A stretch of 64,000 bases of DNA, from contig CAUJNA010003738.1 in NCBI GenBank assembly GCA_963377175.1, forward strand, positions 257,001 to 321,000, given 5' to 3'. The position numbers and the translations under genes were made by a program. Under the pieces are notes generated by a model that did not search any database, was not told the origin of the DNA, and saw nothing but the letters and a program-made list of their open reading frames with translations. This DNA is from Effrenium voratum. Taxonomy: Eukaryota > Sar > Dinophyceae > Suessiales > Symbiodiniaceae. The number at the start of each line of letters is the position of its first letter. Positions within the stretch are counted from its first letter, which is position 1. Shown in pieces: positions 24,466 to 36,820 of this stretch.

Positions 24466-24761
24466 CTGCAAAATTGCATGAAACCTCAACAGTTCAAGCG
24501 CCTAGCCAATTGCCCTGAGAGGGGACGCAAGAATGCAACACAGTCTCCTCCGCCCCCACCCCCGCTGTTCTCTGTTTCTCAGGCGTTGCTGCATACATCG
24601 CTTTTGTGAAAGACAGCGGCCTCAACAGACCCTACCAGCACCCAGCCCTCCCACTACAACCTCCCCATCCTACCACCAACCACCACCCACCCATGTCCTT
24701 AGCTCAACCACAAGGAAAAACCACGTTCGGCTTGTTCATCCCTTGGAGCTTTTCAGCTCAC

Positions 24762-25510
24762 GTCAAGGTGGAGCCGCCGTCCTTTTTCTCGCCCGCGAAG
24801 AGCCGCCGGAAGGGGCCCAGCGGGATCCGAAGCGCGGTGGCGCCCGACGGAGCGGCCACCAACCAGCCTGAGCCCCGTTTTGGAAGGGGGTTCCCAGGGA
24901 AATGAAGGAAGCTCCACCAGTTTCCTGTTCTTTTCTGGACATATTGTGTAAAATGACCCCCTTAAGTTCATGAAGCAAACAAGAAATCATGGTTCCAACG
25001 AAGGGGCAACCAAGTCCAATGTGTTGCACTACACCCCTCCCCAGGCTTAGATGTCAAATCAGCAGAACCAGAGGAGAACTGCAGAAAAGACGTCGTCAAG
25101 TAGCAAGCCTGTTTGGCGGCAAGGTAGGTCCAACAGTTTCTTTGCCCCACCCCTACCGAAGCCTGACCACACCACCCTCTCAGTTCGAAACAGCCCCAGC
25201 CCTGCACGGTTGGGCTGCTGTTCAGGGAGTCAAGATCCCCGACCTTCCCAAGCCCAAACCGCAGCACCTCAAAATGAAACAACAACCCCCAACCCCAATG
25301 ACCCCCCCCCTTCCCGCAAACCGGGCCGACAAACCCAAAACCCCCCCGCAACGCCCCCCACACCAAGGGCCCTTCTTACGAAGGCGCCGTCCTGCTGCGG
25401 GCCTTGCAAGGCGCCCCAAAAGCTGCTGGGCGCCTTCAGCATCGCCACATCCTCCAGGGTCAGCGCCGGTTCCTGCACCGGGATCGCACGGCACCGGGGC
25501 TCGGCTTGGA
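24762..25510 (-). CDS. Three in-phase exons of an unrecognised protein
   Basis: Exons are 25380-25510 (two bases, 43 codons), 25201-25243 (14 codons, one base) and 24762-24867 (two bases, 34 codons, two bases). Donors are TTC|GTAAGA, G|GCTGGG (GC type) and AC|GTGAGC. Acceptors are GACGCGGCTCAG, CTTGGGAAG and ACGGGGCTCAG. Phases match at both internal junctions. Third positions are extremely G/C rich. Peptide landmarks in order: VQEPALTLEDVAMLK, SSFWGALQGPQQDGAF, VGDLDSLNSSPTVQ, then WLVAAPSGATALRIP and FRRLFAGEKKDGGSTL. I do not recognise the family. The coherence of bias, signals and phase makes this one of the safest coding calls in the window. Confidence 0.65.
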
Positions 25511-28044
25511 CTGAGCCGCGTCAAAAAGAAGCCAAGGTCCGAGCCATCAGGCACCACCAAGCACAAGCAGGGAGACAAGTAGGCAGGAGACAGCAGGGGT
25601 ACCAGAGATAAATCATCTCGTGACTTAGAGCAATTCTTGGCATGAATAGAGAACCCCAACAGACATACACGCTGTTTGGCGAAAAGACAGCGCCGTCCGC
25701 AAGCAAAGGAAACCAACATAAACCTACTCACTTGTCCGGTGTCTCCTGGGAAAAGGTCGTTTTCTTGTTGGTTGACACGGGCTCCTCTCGGTCTTCCGTT
25801 TAAACGGCCCAAAAAAGCGCTCCCTTCAGGTTGTTGATGGCTGTAATGTACAGCTAACCAAACAATTCAGCTCGTCAATCGCCCAGGCACAGCTTTGGAC
25901 AGGTTTCAAGTGAAGGGGGCAGATCATCCAACCGCTCTCGACGGGACAAGAACGCCATGGGGCCATTGAACATATTCGAGAGCCCTACAGGGGGAGACCT
26001 GAATGTGTCCGGACTTGAGGACAGGTCAGCTTATCACCTAGTTGGCAAACCAAACTTCGATGGTTCCTTGTTTTGACGTGCGGTCCATTCATGAAGGACT
26101 TCTAGCTTGTTTCTCCGCTGCCTTGCTGGCCAGTCCAAATACTAGGATTGGACTTCATCGTTTCGGACAGTCTTTGCACCATAAGAGTCGAACAAAAGCC
26201 TCCGTTTCTTCAGGCCCACCAGAACCACATGACGCTAAGAGTCACCTCTTCAACTTTGCTCTTGCTTGCTCCCAGTGGCAAATATTCCCACTGGGATTCC
26301 GCCTTAGGTCACTCCGAGTCATTCCCCGCAAGTACTTCCCCTAGGACGGTGCTGCCTTTGCTGTTAGCCCCAGCGGCGCTGCAAAGCGAACCACCCGCAG
26401 CTCCCTGGGAGGGAAAGCTGGGGGAAATCACATGCTCTTGTCCAGCTTCTTCCGACCATCTGGCAAAGGATTGCCAGGCTGATGACATGGAAATGAGCAC
26501 AGCTCTTGATCACAGAAACGGTTGACCATGCCCAGACCACCTTGCACTCCACCTTGCACTCCTCTTTATGGGCTTCACGAAGCATACGCAGCCTGTATGC
26601 CGAGTCATACAAGCGAGTGGCATTCCGGCTTGCATGCAAAAGGGAAACACCCAGGATGGCTTACTAAGTGGTTTGCTTTCAATACATGCTCCCGCTCCAA
26701 GGGTAACGTGCCCATTTTGTATCAGCCTTTGTCAAAACATTGAACGCTTCAAAACACCACAATAGCCCCCTCTGCCAAGACAGCCATGACGCCGGGCATT
26801 GCGCAAGAGAGGTGAGTCAAGAAGGGTAGTGGATTTCCAGCAATTCGAAATCCCTCGAGTTCTCCCCTTGTCGGGGACTCTCCTCTTGGGTGCAAACCTC
26901 CCCTTTAGCACCTTTTTGCACTTTTGGCTGGATCCGCGGCGGATGTGGCATAATTACCCTTAGAAGGAGAGAGAACCGAGAAATGCTGCACGGAGCGGGG
27001 TTCTCAAACGAGGCCTGCTTTTGGATGGTGTGTAAGGGGAAACTAAAAGGACTCCTTGCTATTTTGCGCGCACTATTGCAGGTGTTGAAACTCTGGCTGC
27101 GGGTGTGCCGCGGTGCAGGATCCAAGACTTGACCCCTCAGCATGCTTCAAAAATCGGCGGATCAATCTGGCTTTGTGGCGTTTTGGTTCGCCCCTGTAAT
27201 GCCAAGCTTTGGAACAATAACGGTCATCCAGCTATCAAGTATGTAATCAACCGAGAATCCTTTTTGATTTGTTTGTATGCATTCAAATCTCAGGTACCTT
27301 CTGCTTTGTCGCAACACAAGTCAAGGTTGAACCGCAGTGACACCTGGCAGGCTGAGAAAACCAGCGTTGTGCTTTCGTTTCCAGAGAGCGAGGGAACACG
27401 TGGCTCAAGATACCTTCAAGAGAGCTCAATATTTTTTGCAGGTGTGGTGGGGGAACTGCTCATGTTAAGAGGTTGCTTCCCTGCCTGCGCTGAGACACTT
27501 TTGACGCCGGCAAAATTGGCCCCCTTCTTCTGACACAAAGCAACCACACGCAAGACCAAACGCGACGCCCGACTTGCCGCTTACAAGTTGGAGACCGGTC
27601 CTCATCCTCCAACCCATGCCAATTTTGAGAGGGCGTGGGCTTAACCATAGACACTCTTGGAAACCTATCTACGCTTTTCACCCTTCGCATCTGAGATCAC
27701 CAAGCGGCCCCCGCAGCAAGCAGAACCAGCTCTGCGATGGCAGCAAGGGCTGGCCTACGGAGAGGCACCGCGGCAGAAAAAAAAAGCGCTTGCGGCCCTC
27801 AACACTCCACAATGGTTGTTGGCATGCATCGGGGACACCGAGAAACCTCTCCAGCATGCCCTTGGCCATTGGACACCACATCGACAATTGTGTAAATTTG
27901 TGTCTGTTTCTTGGTTGCTTTTGGGCCCATGGCAAGCATGCGAATGGAAGTTCCTCGTTTAGGGACCTCAGAGTGTTGCAGTTCGCTGGTTTGCTCCCAT
28001 GCTTTGATCCTGACAGAATTGGGTTTACACGTGAAAGAAATTTC

Positions 28045-28651
28045 CTGGGCTGACTTCAGTGCCCTTCCCAAGATCCCAGGGAAAGTTGCTCATCACTCCC
28101 AAAGGATCTTCGTCATGGTTTTCAAGAAACACGTTGAGCGTTCGACGAAGTGATTGGCTCTTGACGCCTATATAGCACATGGACAAATTAAGTGGGCCTT
28201 CAGGGTTTCCGGGGAGTTTGGGTGCACCAAACTGCGGCATACTCGAGCATAGTGACAACAACTGTTCACTCCGCTATTGCATAAGCCGCATCTTGTATAG
28301 GTTGATTGCATAACAGGTAGCGCGCAAAGAAATCCAACGCCATTCGGACTGCCAGCTTTATTTGCGCAATGTCCACACCTGCAAGCAAAACTGCGCAAAA
28401 CATGGTTTCTGATGGTTTTCGACTCAAGGGTGCTCACCTCCGCGGTTCAAAACCGTAGGGAGGGCTGCGCCGACACTCGGCAGAGCAGATACAATTTCAC
28501 GAAGCATGGCCATCATGATAGACCGCCAGTGCCAAGCAGAGTGCTCAATATTCACCGGGAAATCTTCGAAAGCCACGAGCACAACAGGGCAGCACAAAAG
28601 TTCCATGGCCATTGCTGAAAGACAACTTACAATGGCATCCAGCCCCACAAG
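28045..28651 (-). CDS. Two in-phase exons of an unrecognised helical protein
   Basis: Exon 28438-28651 (71 codons plus one base) follows a GCTGCTGTTGCAG acceptor and ends at GAG|GTGAGC. The next exon, 28045-28167, follows GCTATATAG and starts with the two bases that complete the split codon. Peptide landmarks: LVGLDAIVSCLSAMAMELL, VLVAFEDFPVNIEHS, MMAMLREIVSALPSVGAALP, then SLRRTLNVFLENHDEDPLG. The composition suggests packed helices of an armadillo/HEAT kind, but no repeat unit is clear. The far end (28045) is uncertain. A 16-bp GTAAGT-to-TTTCAG cassette at 28615-28630 lies inside the first exon and is assumed to be read through. Confidence 0.55.
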
Positions 28652-29309
28652 CTGCAACAGCAGCACATCTGTTCGCCGTGGCGACGAAAGAACACAACCC
28701 AGGTGAACAAAGATGCTAACTACGTGTCAGAACCCCCATTCACGCACGCGGAACCCCACTTTGCAATGCCACGTTCAGGGCAAAGGCATTCAAAGCAACG
28801 GACCCCTCTATTCACAACCACCGCAGAGCCGGCCTGTCTCACAAGACACTGCCCAATCCATCTCCACGCTGTCAGCAACGCACACTGGCTTCCCAATCTT
28901 CGGCTACTGATATTGGTCCTTTCCCAACTACTCTCTTGAACTTTCACAGCCGTATAAGTGTAAACATGCCACGCACTGTTCGATGCCAAACTCTGTTTTA
29001 ACGATGCCCCCCTTGATTTACTACGCTACAGGCTTGACCACGCATTACCATGCTACAGTTCACTGGCACTAGGAGTGGCTGGAATGTTTTGCGCATTGTG
29101 TTTTACTTTTTGGAACTCTGCTTGGTACTGTACTATGTCCAAATCAGAGCCACACCACCCTTTCATATCTATATTGAGTCCCTTGAGCTGTTGCCCTGCT
29201 GCTTGCTTCTGAAGTCCGGCTGCTATGGGACCACTAAAGAAAGTGTGTTTGTCCGGTCGTCAAGCTCATGGCTGAGTTTTCCGGCTACTTCCGGCAAGTG
29301 AGCCAACAT

Positions 29310-29575
29310 ACTGGGTGTGTGCTGTGTGTGGGTGTGTTGTGTGTTGTGTTGTGTGTTTTGTGCTGCGTTGCGTTGCGTTGTGTTGTTGTGCGTTGCGTTA
29401 CATTGCGTTGCGCGCTGCTGCGCTGTGTTGCGTTGCGGTGCGTTGTGTTGTGTTGTGCTGCGTGTATGTGTTTGTGGTGTGCGCGCAAAAGCGTGCGCAT
29501 GTGGGTGTGCATGTCTGTGATTCTGTGTCTGTGTCTGTGTTTGTGTCTCTGTGTGTGTCTGTGTTTGTATATGTT
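29310..29575. repeat. GTGTT / GCGTTGC / GTCTGT low-complexity tract
   Basis: G/T-rich imperfect repeats on the plus strand. Frames through it of more than 160 codons are compositional. Confidence 0.9.
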
Positions 29576-30728
29576 TCAAACTCAGACCGTAGCCGGCTTG
29601 CCGGATCCACGGGTCTCCGCAAGGGGAGGCGGGGGTCATACCATGGGGAGGGGGGGGGGGCAACACAGCAGGCGAAAGCGCTCTCAGGTACACTTCATGC
29701 TTTGAGGTCTGCTTCGCAGGCTTGCTTCGCACAGCATTCCAGTGTTAGATATGTTGCTTCTCCATCAAACGTATGTCGACCCACATGCGTCCTTGGTCTG
29801 CCACTTAGGCTGATGTAACCCTCATGACTCATGTCGCAGTGGCAGCCTTAGCAACCCTCCTCGCGCGTGGAACCTCACAGAATCTGATAGAAATACACAT
29901 TGCATCTCCGCACCAAGGATCCCACTGGGACCCTGCCTGGCGGCACAAAGTGCGCGGAGATCTCGTGCAGCTGCTGCCGGAGCCTGTCCGGCCTCAGACT
30001 CGACCCATTGTTTTGTTGCCTACCCATCCCACAACAAAACGAGACCCACTGCAAAACTCAGACTATCCTTGACAGAAGCGGCGTGTGTTGAAGCACAAGA
30101 CTGCCATGAGCAACATGGCACTCCTCTCAGCATCCCGAAGGAAAACAATAAGGTTCAATAAGGAAGAAAAGAAGGAAAAGCAGCTCGTCTTGATTTCTCT
30201 GCTACATTGCCAGCCCGTTTTGGTTGTCTTGACTCTTTTCTCGATGATCTCGAAACTCAGCGCATGAGTCAGAATCAAAGCCAGCTCAATTTCTGAATCG
30301 GCGCACTGGTGACTGAACACCCAACAAAACGCCTTGCCCACACCGAAGCTGCCAACACCAAATTATGCAAAGATCATCTGATTTTGCGGGACACGCCCTT
30401 TTAGCGCAGCTCCGACCGAACTTCCCAGGGCGAAAAACCTAACGCTGTCCCGTTCCCAGCAGGTCAACAGGTCCCCACAATGGCGTTCACCACCAACATT
30501 CTAAGCCACCCAGTCCCCTTCCCATATGTCGACCAACCTCCTCAGTGTCAGCGTCAACTAGCACTTTCGAAGTTCCAAAACACACAAAACAAAAAAGCGT
30601 TAATCCCGTTGCAGTCTCCTTGATCAACCTTTCCCTTCTCTTAACTAGCCTTGACCTAAAGCCAAGACTTCATGCCCCCCCCGGTTTTCCCTCCCCCCCC
30701 CAGCATCCATCTCCAAAACGACGCCCAC

Positions 30729-30795
30729 TTTCCCAGCAAAGCCGCTGCAGATTGAGTGCGGGATCCAGCAGCTCTAGCAGCGCTGAGAGTTCCAC
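30729..30795 (-). CDS. Short exon of an unrecognised protein
   Basis: Minus-strand exon of 22 codons plus one base: acceptor GGAGACTCAG, donor GAAA|GTGGGC. It encodes VELSALLELLDPALNLQRLC, a leucine-rich helix, with G/C-rich third positions. Family unknown. Confidence 0.5.
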
Positions 30796-31324
30796 CTGAG
30801 TCTCCAGAGTTCCCAATGCCACCTTCAAGTGTTACATAGGAGTTTCTCAAACTAGGGACCTTGCCAATGGTTGGCAGCACACAATCGCACAACTGTCCAA
30901 CCCGCAACCACACACATGCACGCACGTCTATCGTAAGACGAATTGGACGTCACCAGGTTCATTGAAGGTGTTTTAATAACAAAACGTTGGCGCCCACATT
31001 GCTGATATGATTGTATCCGCAAAGGGCGTACACTTCCCAGAGCGCGTTTGCTGGGGGGAGGAACCTGAGGAATCCGAGCGCTGCTTTTCCAGCTTTTGAA
31101 TGGGAGCCCCAGCATGTTGCAGGCTCTGGCCGGTCGCCATTGCAGGTGCGCTCTTTCGGAAAACGTGTGTTTGAATGGATTCCGGCACAACCCAACACCA
31201 TCAAGCTGAAGGAAGGGCATGTAGTAGACGCTTGAGTAGGGCACCCCCCAAAAAGCAGATCCTTTAGCTTCCCCTTTTAACACCCTTAAAACCAGGCGGA
31301 ACCATCATCCCCGCAGCCAGATAA

Positions 31325-31365
31325 CAACCCGCCCACCCACCCACCCACCCACCCACCCACCCACC
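31325..31365. repeat. CCCA tetranucleotide microsatellite
   Basis: About nine CCCA/CCAC units on the plus strand. Confidence 0.9.
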
Positions 31366-32012
31366 AACTAACCATCCAACCAACACGACTCGAAAAAAAA
31401 CAAAAACCGTGGGACTGATGAGCCCGACGGAGTAAGCGTGCGATCCCTGCAATGAACTCTCCGGCTCCAATTTCTGCTTGGGATTGTCCCTAACCTTCAC
31501 CCCGGATCGGTTTTCGCTCATCTCCCCGCCTGCGTCACTCGCTGGGATTCTTCCGGCCGCCCGTAGGTGCGTGCCTCTTTTTGCGGGTCAGCCCACACTC
31601 CCCGAACCCATCACCAAACCCAGATTAGAATGAGTATAATCGCCACGCAACTGTGGGGCATCCGCAAGAATAGGGTCACGTATGCGCACATGCATATTCA
31701 AAAGTACACAGACCCAGCCTCGGCCATCGTCATGCATATCAATACAATGCAAGATGTTAGCAGAATGAAACATTAGAGTGGGTGTGCGGGGTCAAAACTG
31801 TGGACTGGCGGGGCGCCTGCACATTGGCCTGTTGTGCATGGTCTCAAGAGTGAGTTGACCATTAGAGTAGGATACACCTTTTGGTGCGCACACATACGCG
31901 CTCAAACACACCGCCTCTGTTGACCGGCTGTGTTTCTCCGGAATGTCCTCCTCTGCGCTGGCCCCACTTGCCGGGTATCGCAGGAGTCGGAGCCAGCCCA
32001 TAATTCTGACAC

Positions 32013-32169
32013 CCCTGCTTGGAATCCAATTCAACCGGACTGTGTCCCTCTAACAGCCTTCGTAAGGGGTCACGACTTGATGTGCCTTTCAGAAAGGAAA
32101 CAAAGCTGGAGTCCCCTGAAGAATCAGCAGCCTTTTCTCGTAGATCCTTAGGGTCTATGTTCCCTTTCA
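32013..32169 (-). CDS. Possible further exon of the TPR-like gene
   Basis: Minus-strand frame GNIDPKDLREKAADSSGDSS then FVSFLKGTSSRDPLRRLLEG. If entered after the GAG acceptor at 32170 it completes the phase left by the exon ending at 32668. The donor would be GG|GTGTCA. The acceptor lacks a pyrimidine tract. The charged composition is protein-like. Confidence 0.35.
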
Positions 32170-32667
32170 CTCGCTCAGCCAAACATTCGCGTCATAAGCT
32201 TCCAGGTCCCGAGTGGGTTGTGGTGACCTTGCAGTATCTCACAATGTTGAACAAGCCCCGGCGATCAACACATGGGAATATGTCACCTGATCAAACGGCG
32301 TTGCCTCCGAAACCAATCAGGACCCAACACGCTTTCATTTCAGGACACTCTCCCAAGTCTCCACAACTTCCCTTTCTTCAAAACTACGGCCGAATCTTTT
32401 GACAACTTCGTACTCCCTCCCCGCCAGCATCATCACGGCCCAGTGCTTCTTGTCCTCCGCCTGACCCAGGATCTTCCGGCGGTACTCCGCCTGAGCACCA
32501 ACAATGGGTCACGGATCCACCGTTTGGCAATCAGGAGTATGTTGACCCTCGGTTGTGGGCAGTACCTTGTGTTCCTTCTAAAAACGACATGGGAAACTGT
32601 GAAGAGATCCCAGCCGTTCCCATGTCACGTCCCTTGGCCACTCATAGCCCACTTCCTTTTCCCGCAC

Positions 32668-34556
32668 CCGCGACGCAGTGCTTCCGAGGAGCAAAGGACG
32701 CCACCGGCTCCCGCGCCAGGCTGCGACAGATCTCCGGCACGCCCAGCTCCGGAAAGGCCAGGCGCCGCCTCGCGAGCTGAGCCACATCGGGGGATGAACA
32801 GGGTTCCACCAGTCCCGGGGACCTTCCAGAATTCTAAACAATCTAAAACTGGTGCAATCCAAAATTCCTGACTGCGCAAAGGCATCTCCTTGCACACTCC
32901 GAAAGAAAATCGTACAACACATAAGGCTAGATGTGCCATGACAATTTCTTGGCAAGGGCCGGTTCGCACTATATACATGTGTACATATATATATATATAA
33001 GTTATATAAGTATATGCACTTAAATATATACATATTATGTATACATGTACATAAAGTTCCCTCGTTCCCCTTCCATCCCCCTCCAGGGTGGATCCGATCG
33101 GCGCCTCGCCAGCTCAAAGTCCGCCCAGACCTCCGCCTGGCGCTCCGGCAGGCGACTACCGGCCAGAGCCCGCCGCAGCAGCCTGAGGTTGGTTGGTTCA
33201 AGTGACAAAACTAAACTTCTGGGTCTGTCTTCTCTTGGAGGGTACTTCTTTTTGTGTTTTTGCTTTCCTGTTTTTTAAGGGCAATCAGAAAGAAAACCAC
33301 CAATATCTGGGTCCAGCCTAAAAGACGAGCCACCCAACCCTTGTAGAAGCTCGGGACTGTCCCAGACTAAGCTTGAACTACTCGCTGATCTGTATCCATG
33401 CTTGCGAGCGGTCGTGTCTTGGGGAAATGGCCCCACAAGGACCCCAACATACTCTGCGCTGGCAAATGCATTGGCAAATGTCGTGGGAAGGCGTTCCACC
33501 CATACCTCTGGATGTGGTTTTTCGAGTTGGTGCCTATTTTGTTTTTTGGAAGGCATCGGAAACACTCATATTGCAGCTGCCCCGTCCTGGTGCCTTCTTG
33601 AATCATTGAAACGTCTGCACGCGTGGGGCTGCGCGCTGCGCGTATGGAGTTCACTGCGTCCTTTGGATTTGTGGGCCGCATGGTGTGACACCAACACGTT
33701 GTTTGACAATACAACATATCAACCTTCACCTCGGCAAGCAGTTGTTTGTTCTGCTTGACACGCGAATTTTTGCTAAAATAAACTTAATGGACTGTGCATG
33801 AATGGCAGCTCTTCAACTAAACCTCTCAATTGCACGCAACCAGAGTTGTAATCGCCATGAATTAACGTGATTAATTGCCTCCCCCCTTCCCTCGGGTGTT
33901 GAAAGGCAAACCTAAAACATCATTGGGTACTGCACAAAGCAACGAAGGGCAAGTAGTCATGATTCCAAGCAGGGCTTGGCTGGGATCCTTCTACCCGAGG
34001 AAGGTTGTTAGCTTTCCGGTTGCGATTGTGAGCGTGTTCATTCCATCGGTCGATTCCCGAAACGGGGGACTGAGGGACTGGAGCGCATGCCCAAGGCGCA
34101 TCTGCACCGGTGGCTGAAGGTTCTTGGCCAGGCACAAGCTCACCTGCCGTGGCAACCCGGGGTAACGTGGCTAGTCAACAAATCTTCAGACATTGGAGAA
34201 AGGCTCCAACATCTAGAAACCATGTTGAGACTCGGCTTGTGACGTGATGAATCATCATGCTCAAGTCTGACAGCTCACTTCAAGGACCGTCTTGGCATCC
34301 GAAGAGCCAGAACAAAGCATAAGCATCACAAACAAGCATTAACAAGTGGATCAAGCGCAAACACAGAGAAAAACGGAGATAGCTCCCAGCCGCGATCGGC
34401 ACGACGAAACCCTCCATTTCGGCATCTTCGGCAAAGCTCTGCGAGTGCACATGCCCCCCTTACCCCCGGCCGCAAGGTCCAGATCTCTACAGGCAGCCGC
34501 AAAGTGGCCCAGCCGCAGGTTGGCCGCACCCCGATTGTAGGCATGGAGCGGGTTGC
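32668..34556 (-). CDS. Exons of a tetratricopeptide-repeat (TPR)-like protein
   Basis: Exon 34464-34556 (two bases, 30 codons, one base) lies between CGATTTCCAG and G|GTAAGG. It encodes HAYNRGAANLRLGHFAAACR then DLDLAAG, matching the TPR pattern of a small residue, YNRG, LG.F..A and D...A. Exon 33110-33182 (24 codons) encodes LRRALAGSRLPERQAEVWAD and ends at a GCGAGG donor. It joins in phase 0 to 32668-32776 (36 codons: RRRLAFPELGVPEICRSLAR), which ends at G|GTGCGG. TPR repeats are protein-interaction scaffolds, so no catalytic role can be inferred. The phase between the TPR exon and 33182 does not match directly. At least one exon is missing between them, or these are two genes. Confidence 0.6.
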
Positions 34557-35370
34557 CTGGAAATCGAAAAGGGCACCCTTCAAAAAGACGCACAATCCGG
34601 CTGAACCAAGCCGATCATGGTTGATGGTTGATGGTGCCAGCCGGCAAGGTGGAAAAACTGCGGCACAAAGTCATAGACAACAAGCGCAAGGGAGAAACAG
34701 CCGCACATTCCGAACCTTAAGTCCACGTGGCTTCAAACCACCTCTCATTATGTCCCAAGGCTGAGCCAACTGCCCATGTTCAACCATCACGGTTTGCCAA
34801 CTTCAAAGCATGGTTGATGCCTTTGTTCGGCAAGGACAGTGCAGAGCGCCTGGAAAAAGGCACACTAAATCAATTTATGAGCACAATAAAGTTCAGGTTA
34901 TTACCTCGCACCTGCCCTGCCTCAAATGCACACAGCAAGGCTCTTTTGGAAAAAGCCGGTTTGCGTGCCCACGTTCAACATCGCGGGCTTCAGCTGAAGC
35001 GCATTTTCGAGACCGAGCTGACGAAACCCGGAGTGAGCTTCCCCAGGCCTGGATCTTCCACGAGGCACCGTGCCTTGGCCATTCAGAGCGCTGGACGGCT
35101 GACAAAGCGTTGGAATACGGGGCTCAGGCAATGACCGTGCTGGAATCAAACGAAAGATTTCTATGCACATCCGCGCTGCATGTTGCAGCCTTGAACAGGT
35201 GCGTCTTTTTTGAGGGTTCCGCTTTTTTGACTGTTTTAACGAAAGTCGCATCGCGGCGGAAAGCATGAGCCCTGAAACAAATTTAGGGGGGGCTTGGTTG
35301 GGCTTCAGTTGGCTAACGAGTTTTGAGTGCCTTTTACATGTCTTCGAGACACACACACACAGAGGGACAC

Positions 35371-35646
35371 ACACTTAAACTCCAAATGGAGAGTGCTAAT
35401 CTTTCGAGTACAACTGATGAGTCTCGAGTACAACTGATGAGTCTCGAGTACGATGAGTATCTGCTTGATTTCCGCGGGCAAAGAGGGGACCTTGTTGGGA
35501 AGCAGGTACGTAGCTGAGCGTCCTCAGCTACTTCCCTTCCAGTGACCTAGCTTCGTTGGATCAGGTCAGTCACTGGAAGCCTGATCCCCCTGCTGAGAAT
35601 CTCAGAAAAGGTGGTGACAGGGCATTCTGTCACTCCGCACACACAC
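35371..35646. repeat. Left terminal direct repeat with hairpin array
   Basis: It contains two and a half 20-bp units TCGAGTACAACTGATGAGTC and then four consecutive stem-loops: GTAGCTGAG/CTCAGCTAC, CTTCCAGTGAC/GTCACTGGAAG, CTGAG/CTCAG and GTGACAG/CTGTCAC. Confidence 0.9.
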
Positions 35647-36060
35647 GCCCCTCAATGAGGGGCGAGAACCACTTTTTCGGGGGGAGAAAAAACCACGCGC
35701 CCCAAAAACCGGGCGAAGACCCCAACAGAAAACAAACGGAGCAAGGGAGCCCAAAAGAAACAGAAAGGCACCAAGTTGGGTCTCCGCGGGCAAAACCCCA
35801 AACAAGAAACAAGAACAACGGGGAAGCCAGGTTTCGGGTCTCCGAGGGCAACAACCCCAAACAGCGCAAAAACGACCTAGACCTTGTAGACGAAAGGGGC
35901 CGCGAAGGCAAAGAGGCAGAAGAGGAGCAGGCCATCCCTAACCGGGCGAACAGGAAGTACAAGAAATAGCCCAGAGAGGGAAAGAAAAAGAAAGGGAAGA
36001 AAGAAAGGGACGAAAGAGAGAAAGAAAGAGAGAGAGAGAGGGAGAGACAGACACAGAAAG

Positions 36061-36091
<31 letters not shown>

Positions 36092-36820
36092 AGCGTATTT
36101 AGGGCGTCGCAACCGCCCGGGAAAAAAAAAGAAAGGAGCAGGGTGCGTACTTAGGGCGCCGCATCCCGCCCGGGAAGAAGGAACAAGAAGCAGAAGGCAA
36201 GGAGACAAAAAGGAGAAAAGAAAGAAGAAGGAAGAAGGAAGAGGAAGAGGGAAGTAGTAGTATGCGTTTTTAGGGCGACGCATCCCGCCCAGATAGGAAC
36301 AGAGGATGAAGACCAAGGCTCGCGGAGAAAGACGTCGAATCCCACACAGGGGCCAAGAGGACGGACCCGAAGTAGCAACGGAAGGGGAAGAAGACGTCAA
36401 GCCAAACTACGTGAGGAAGAAGAGGAGTAGGAACAGGAAGACAGACGCGAAGACGAAGACGAGGAAAAAGGTGAACAACGCGAGGACAACCAGGCCATCC
36501 CTAAGCGGGCGAACAGGAGCGGGACGAACGCGCGGGTCACGAAAGGCAGCAAAAAGAGAACGGGAGGAAGGAGAAGCCATCCCTAAGCGGGCGAAGGGTC
36601 AGAAGACGGGCACGCGGATGAAGAAGGCGAGAAAAGGGAAACGTAGGGTGAGACGTCGCTATGATCTGACCGCTGTCTTCCCTTTAGTGAAACCTCGTTC
36701 CTGGTTAAATGTGAAATTCCGCTGTTCTATGATAAGCACGCTGAGGTCAAATTTTCCGACAGAGCCGGCCCGGGGTCACACAATGGGTACACCCGAGGAT
36801 TCCCCACGAATGGGGTGTAC

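Noticed and set aside
27081..27293. Plus-strand exon candidate between ATTGCAG and CAG|GTACCT
   Set aside because: Third positions are near neutral and the next acceptor downstream does not match in phase; opposite to all firm genes.
35080..35197. Plus-strand exon candidate before CAG|GTGCGT (KALEYGAQAMTVLESNERFL)
   Set aside because: Good donor, but no acceptor was identified, and TPR-type exons nearby are on the minus strand.
35399..35460. Hammerhead ribozyme in the terminal repeats (CTGATGAG motifs, retrozyme-like layout)
   Set aside because: No GAAA core strand or matching stem II lies within about 60 bases on either strand, so a catalytic hammerhead cannot be built.
35590..35612. CTGCTGAGAATCTCAGAAAA as a hammerhead core
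   Set aside because: The conserved CUGANGA is broken (C at the A position) and the sequence is better explained as a simple CTGAG/CTCAG hairpin.
35630..36400. 256-codon minus-strand frame inside the LTR-like element
   Set aside because: Reads Ser/Leu/Phe-rich only because the other strand is purine-rich; no gag, protease or polymerase motif.
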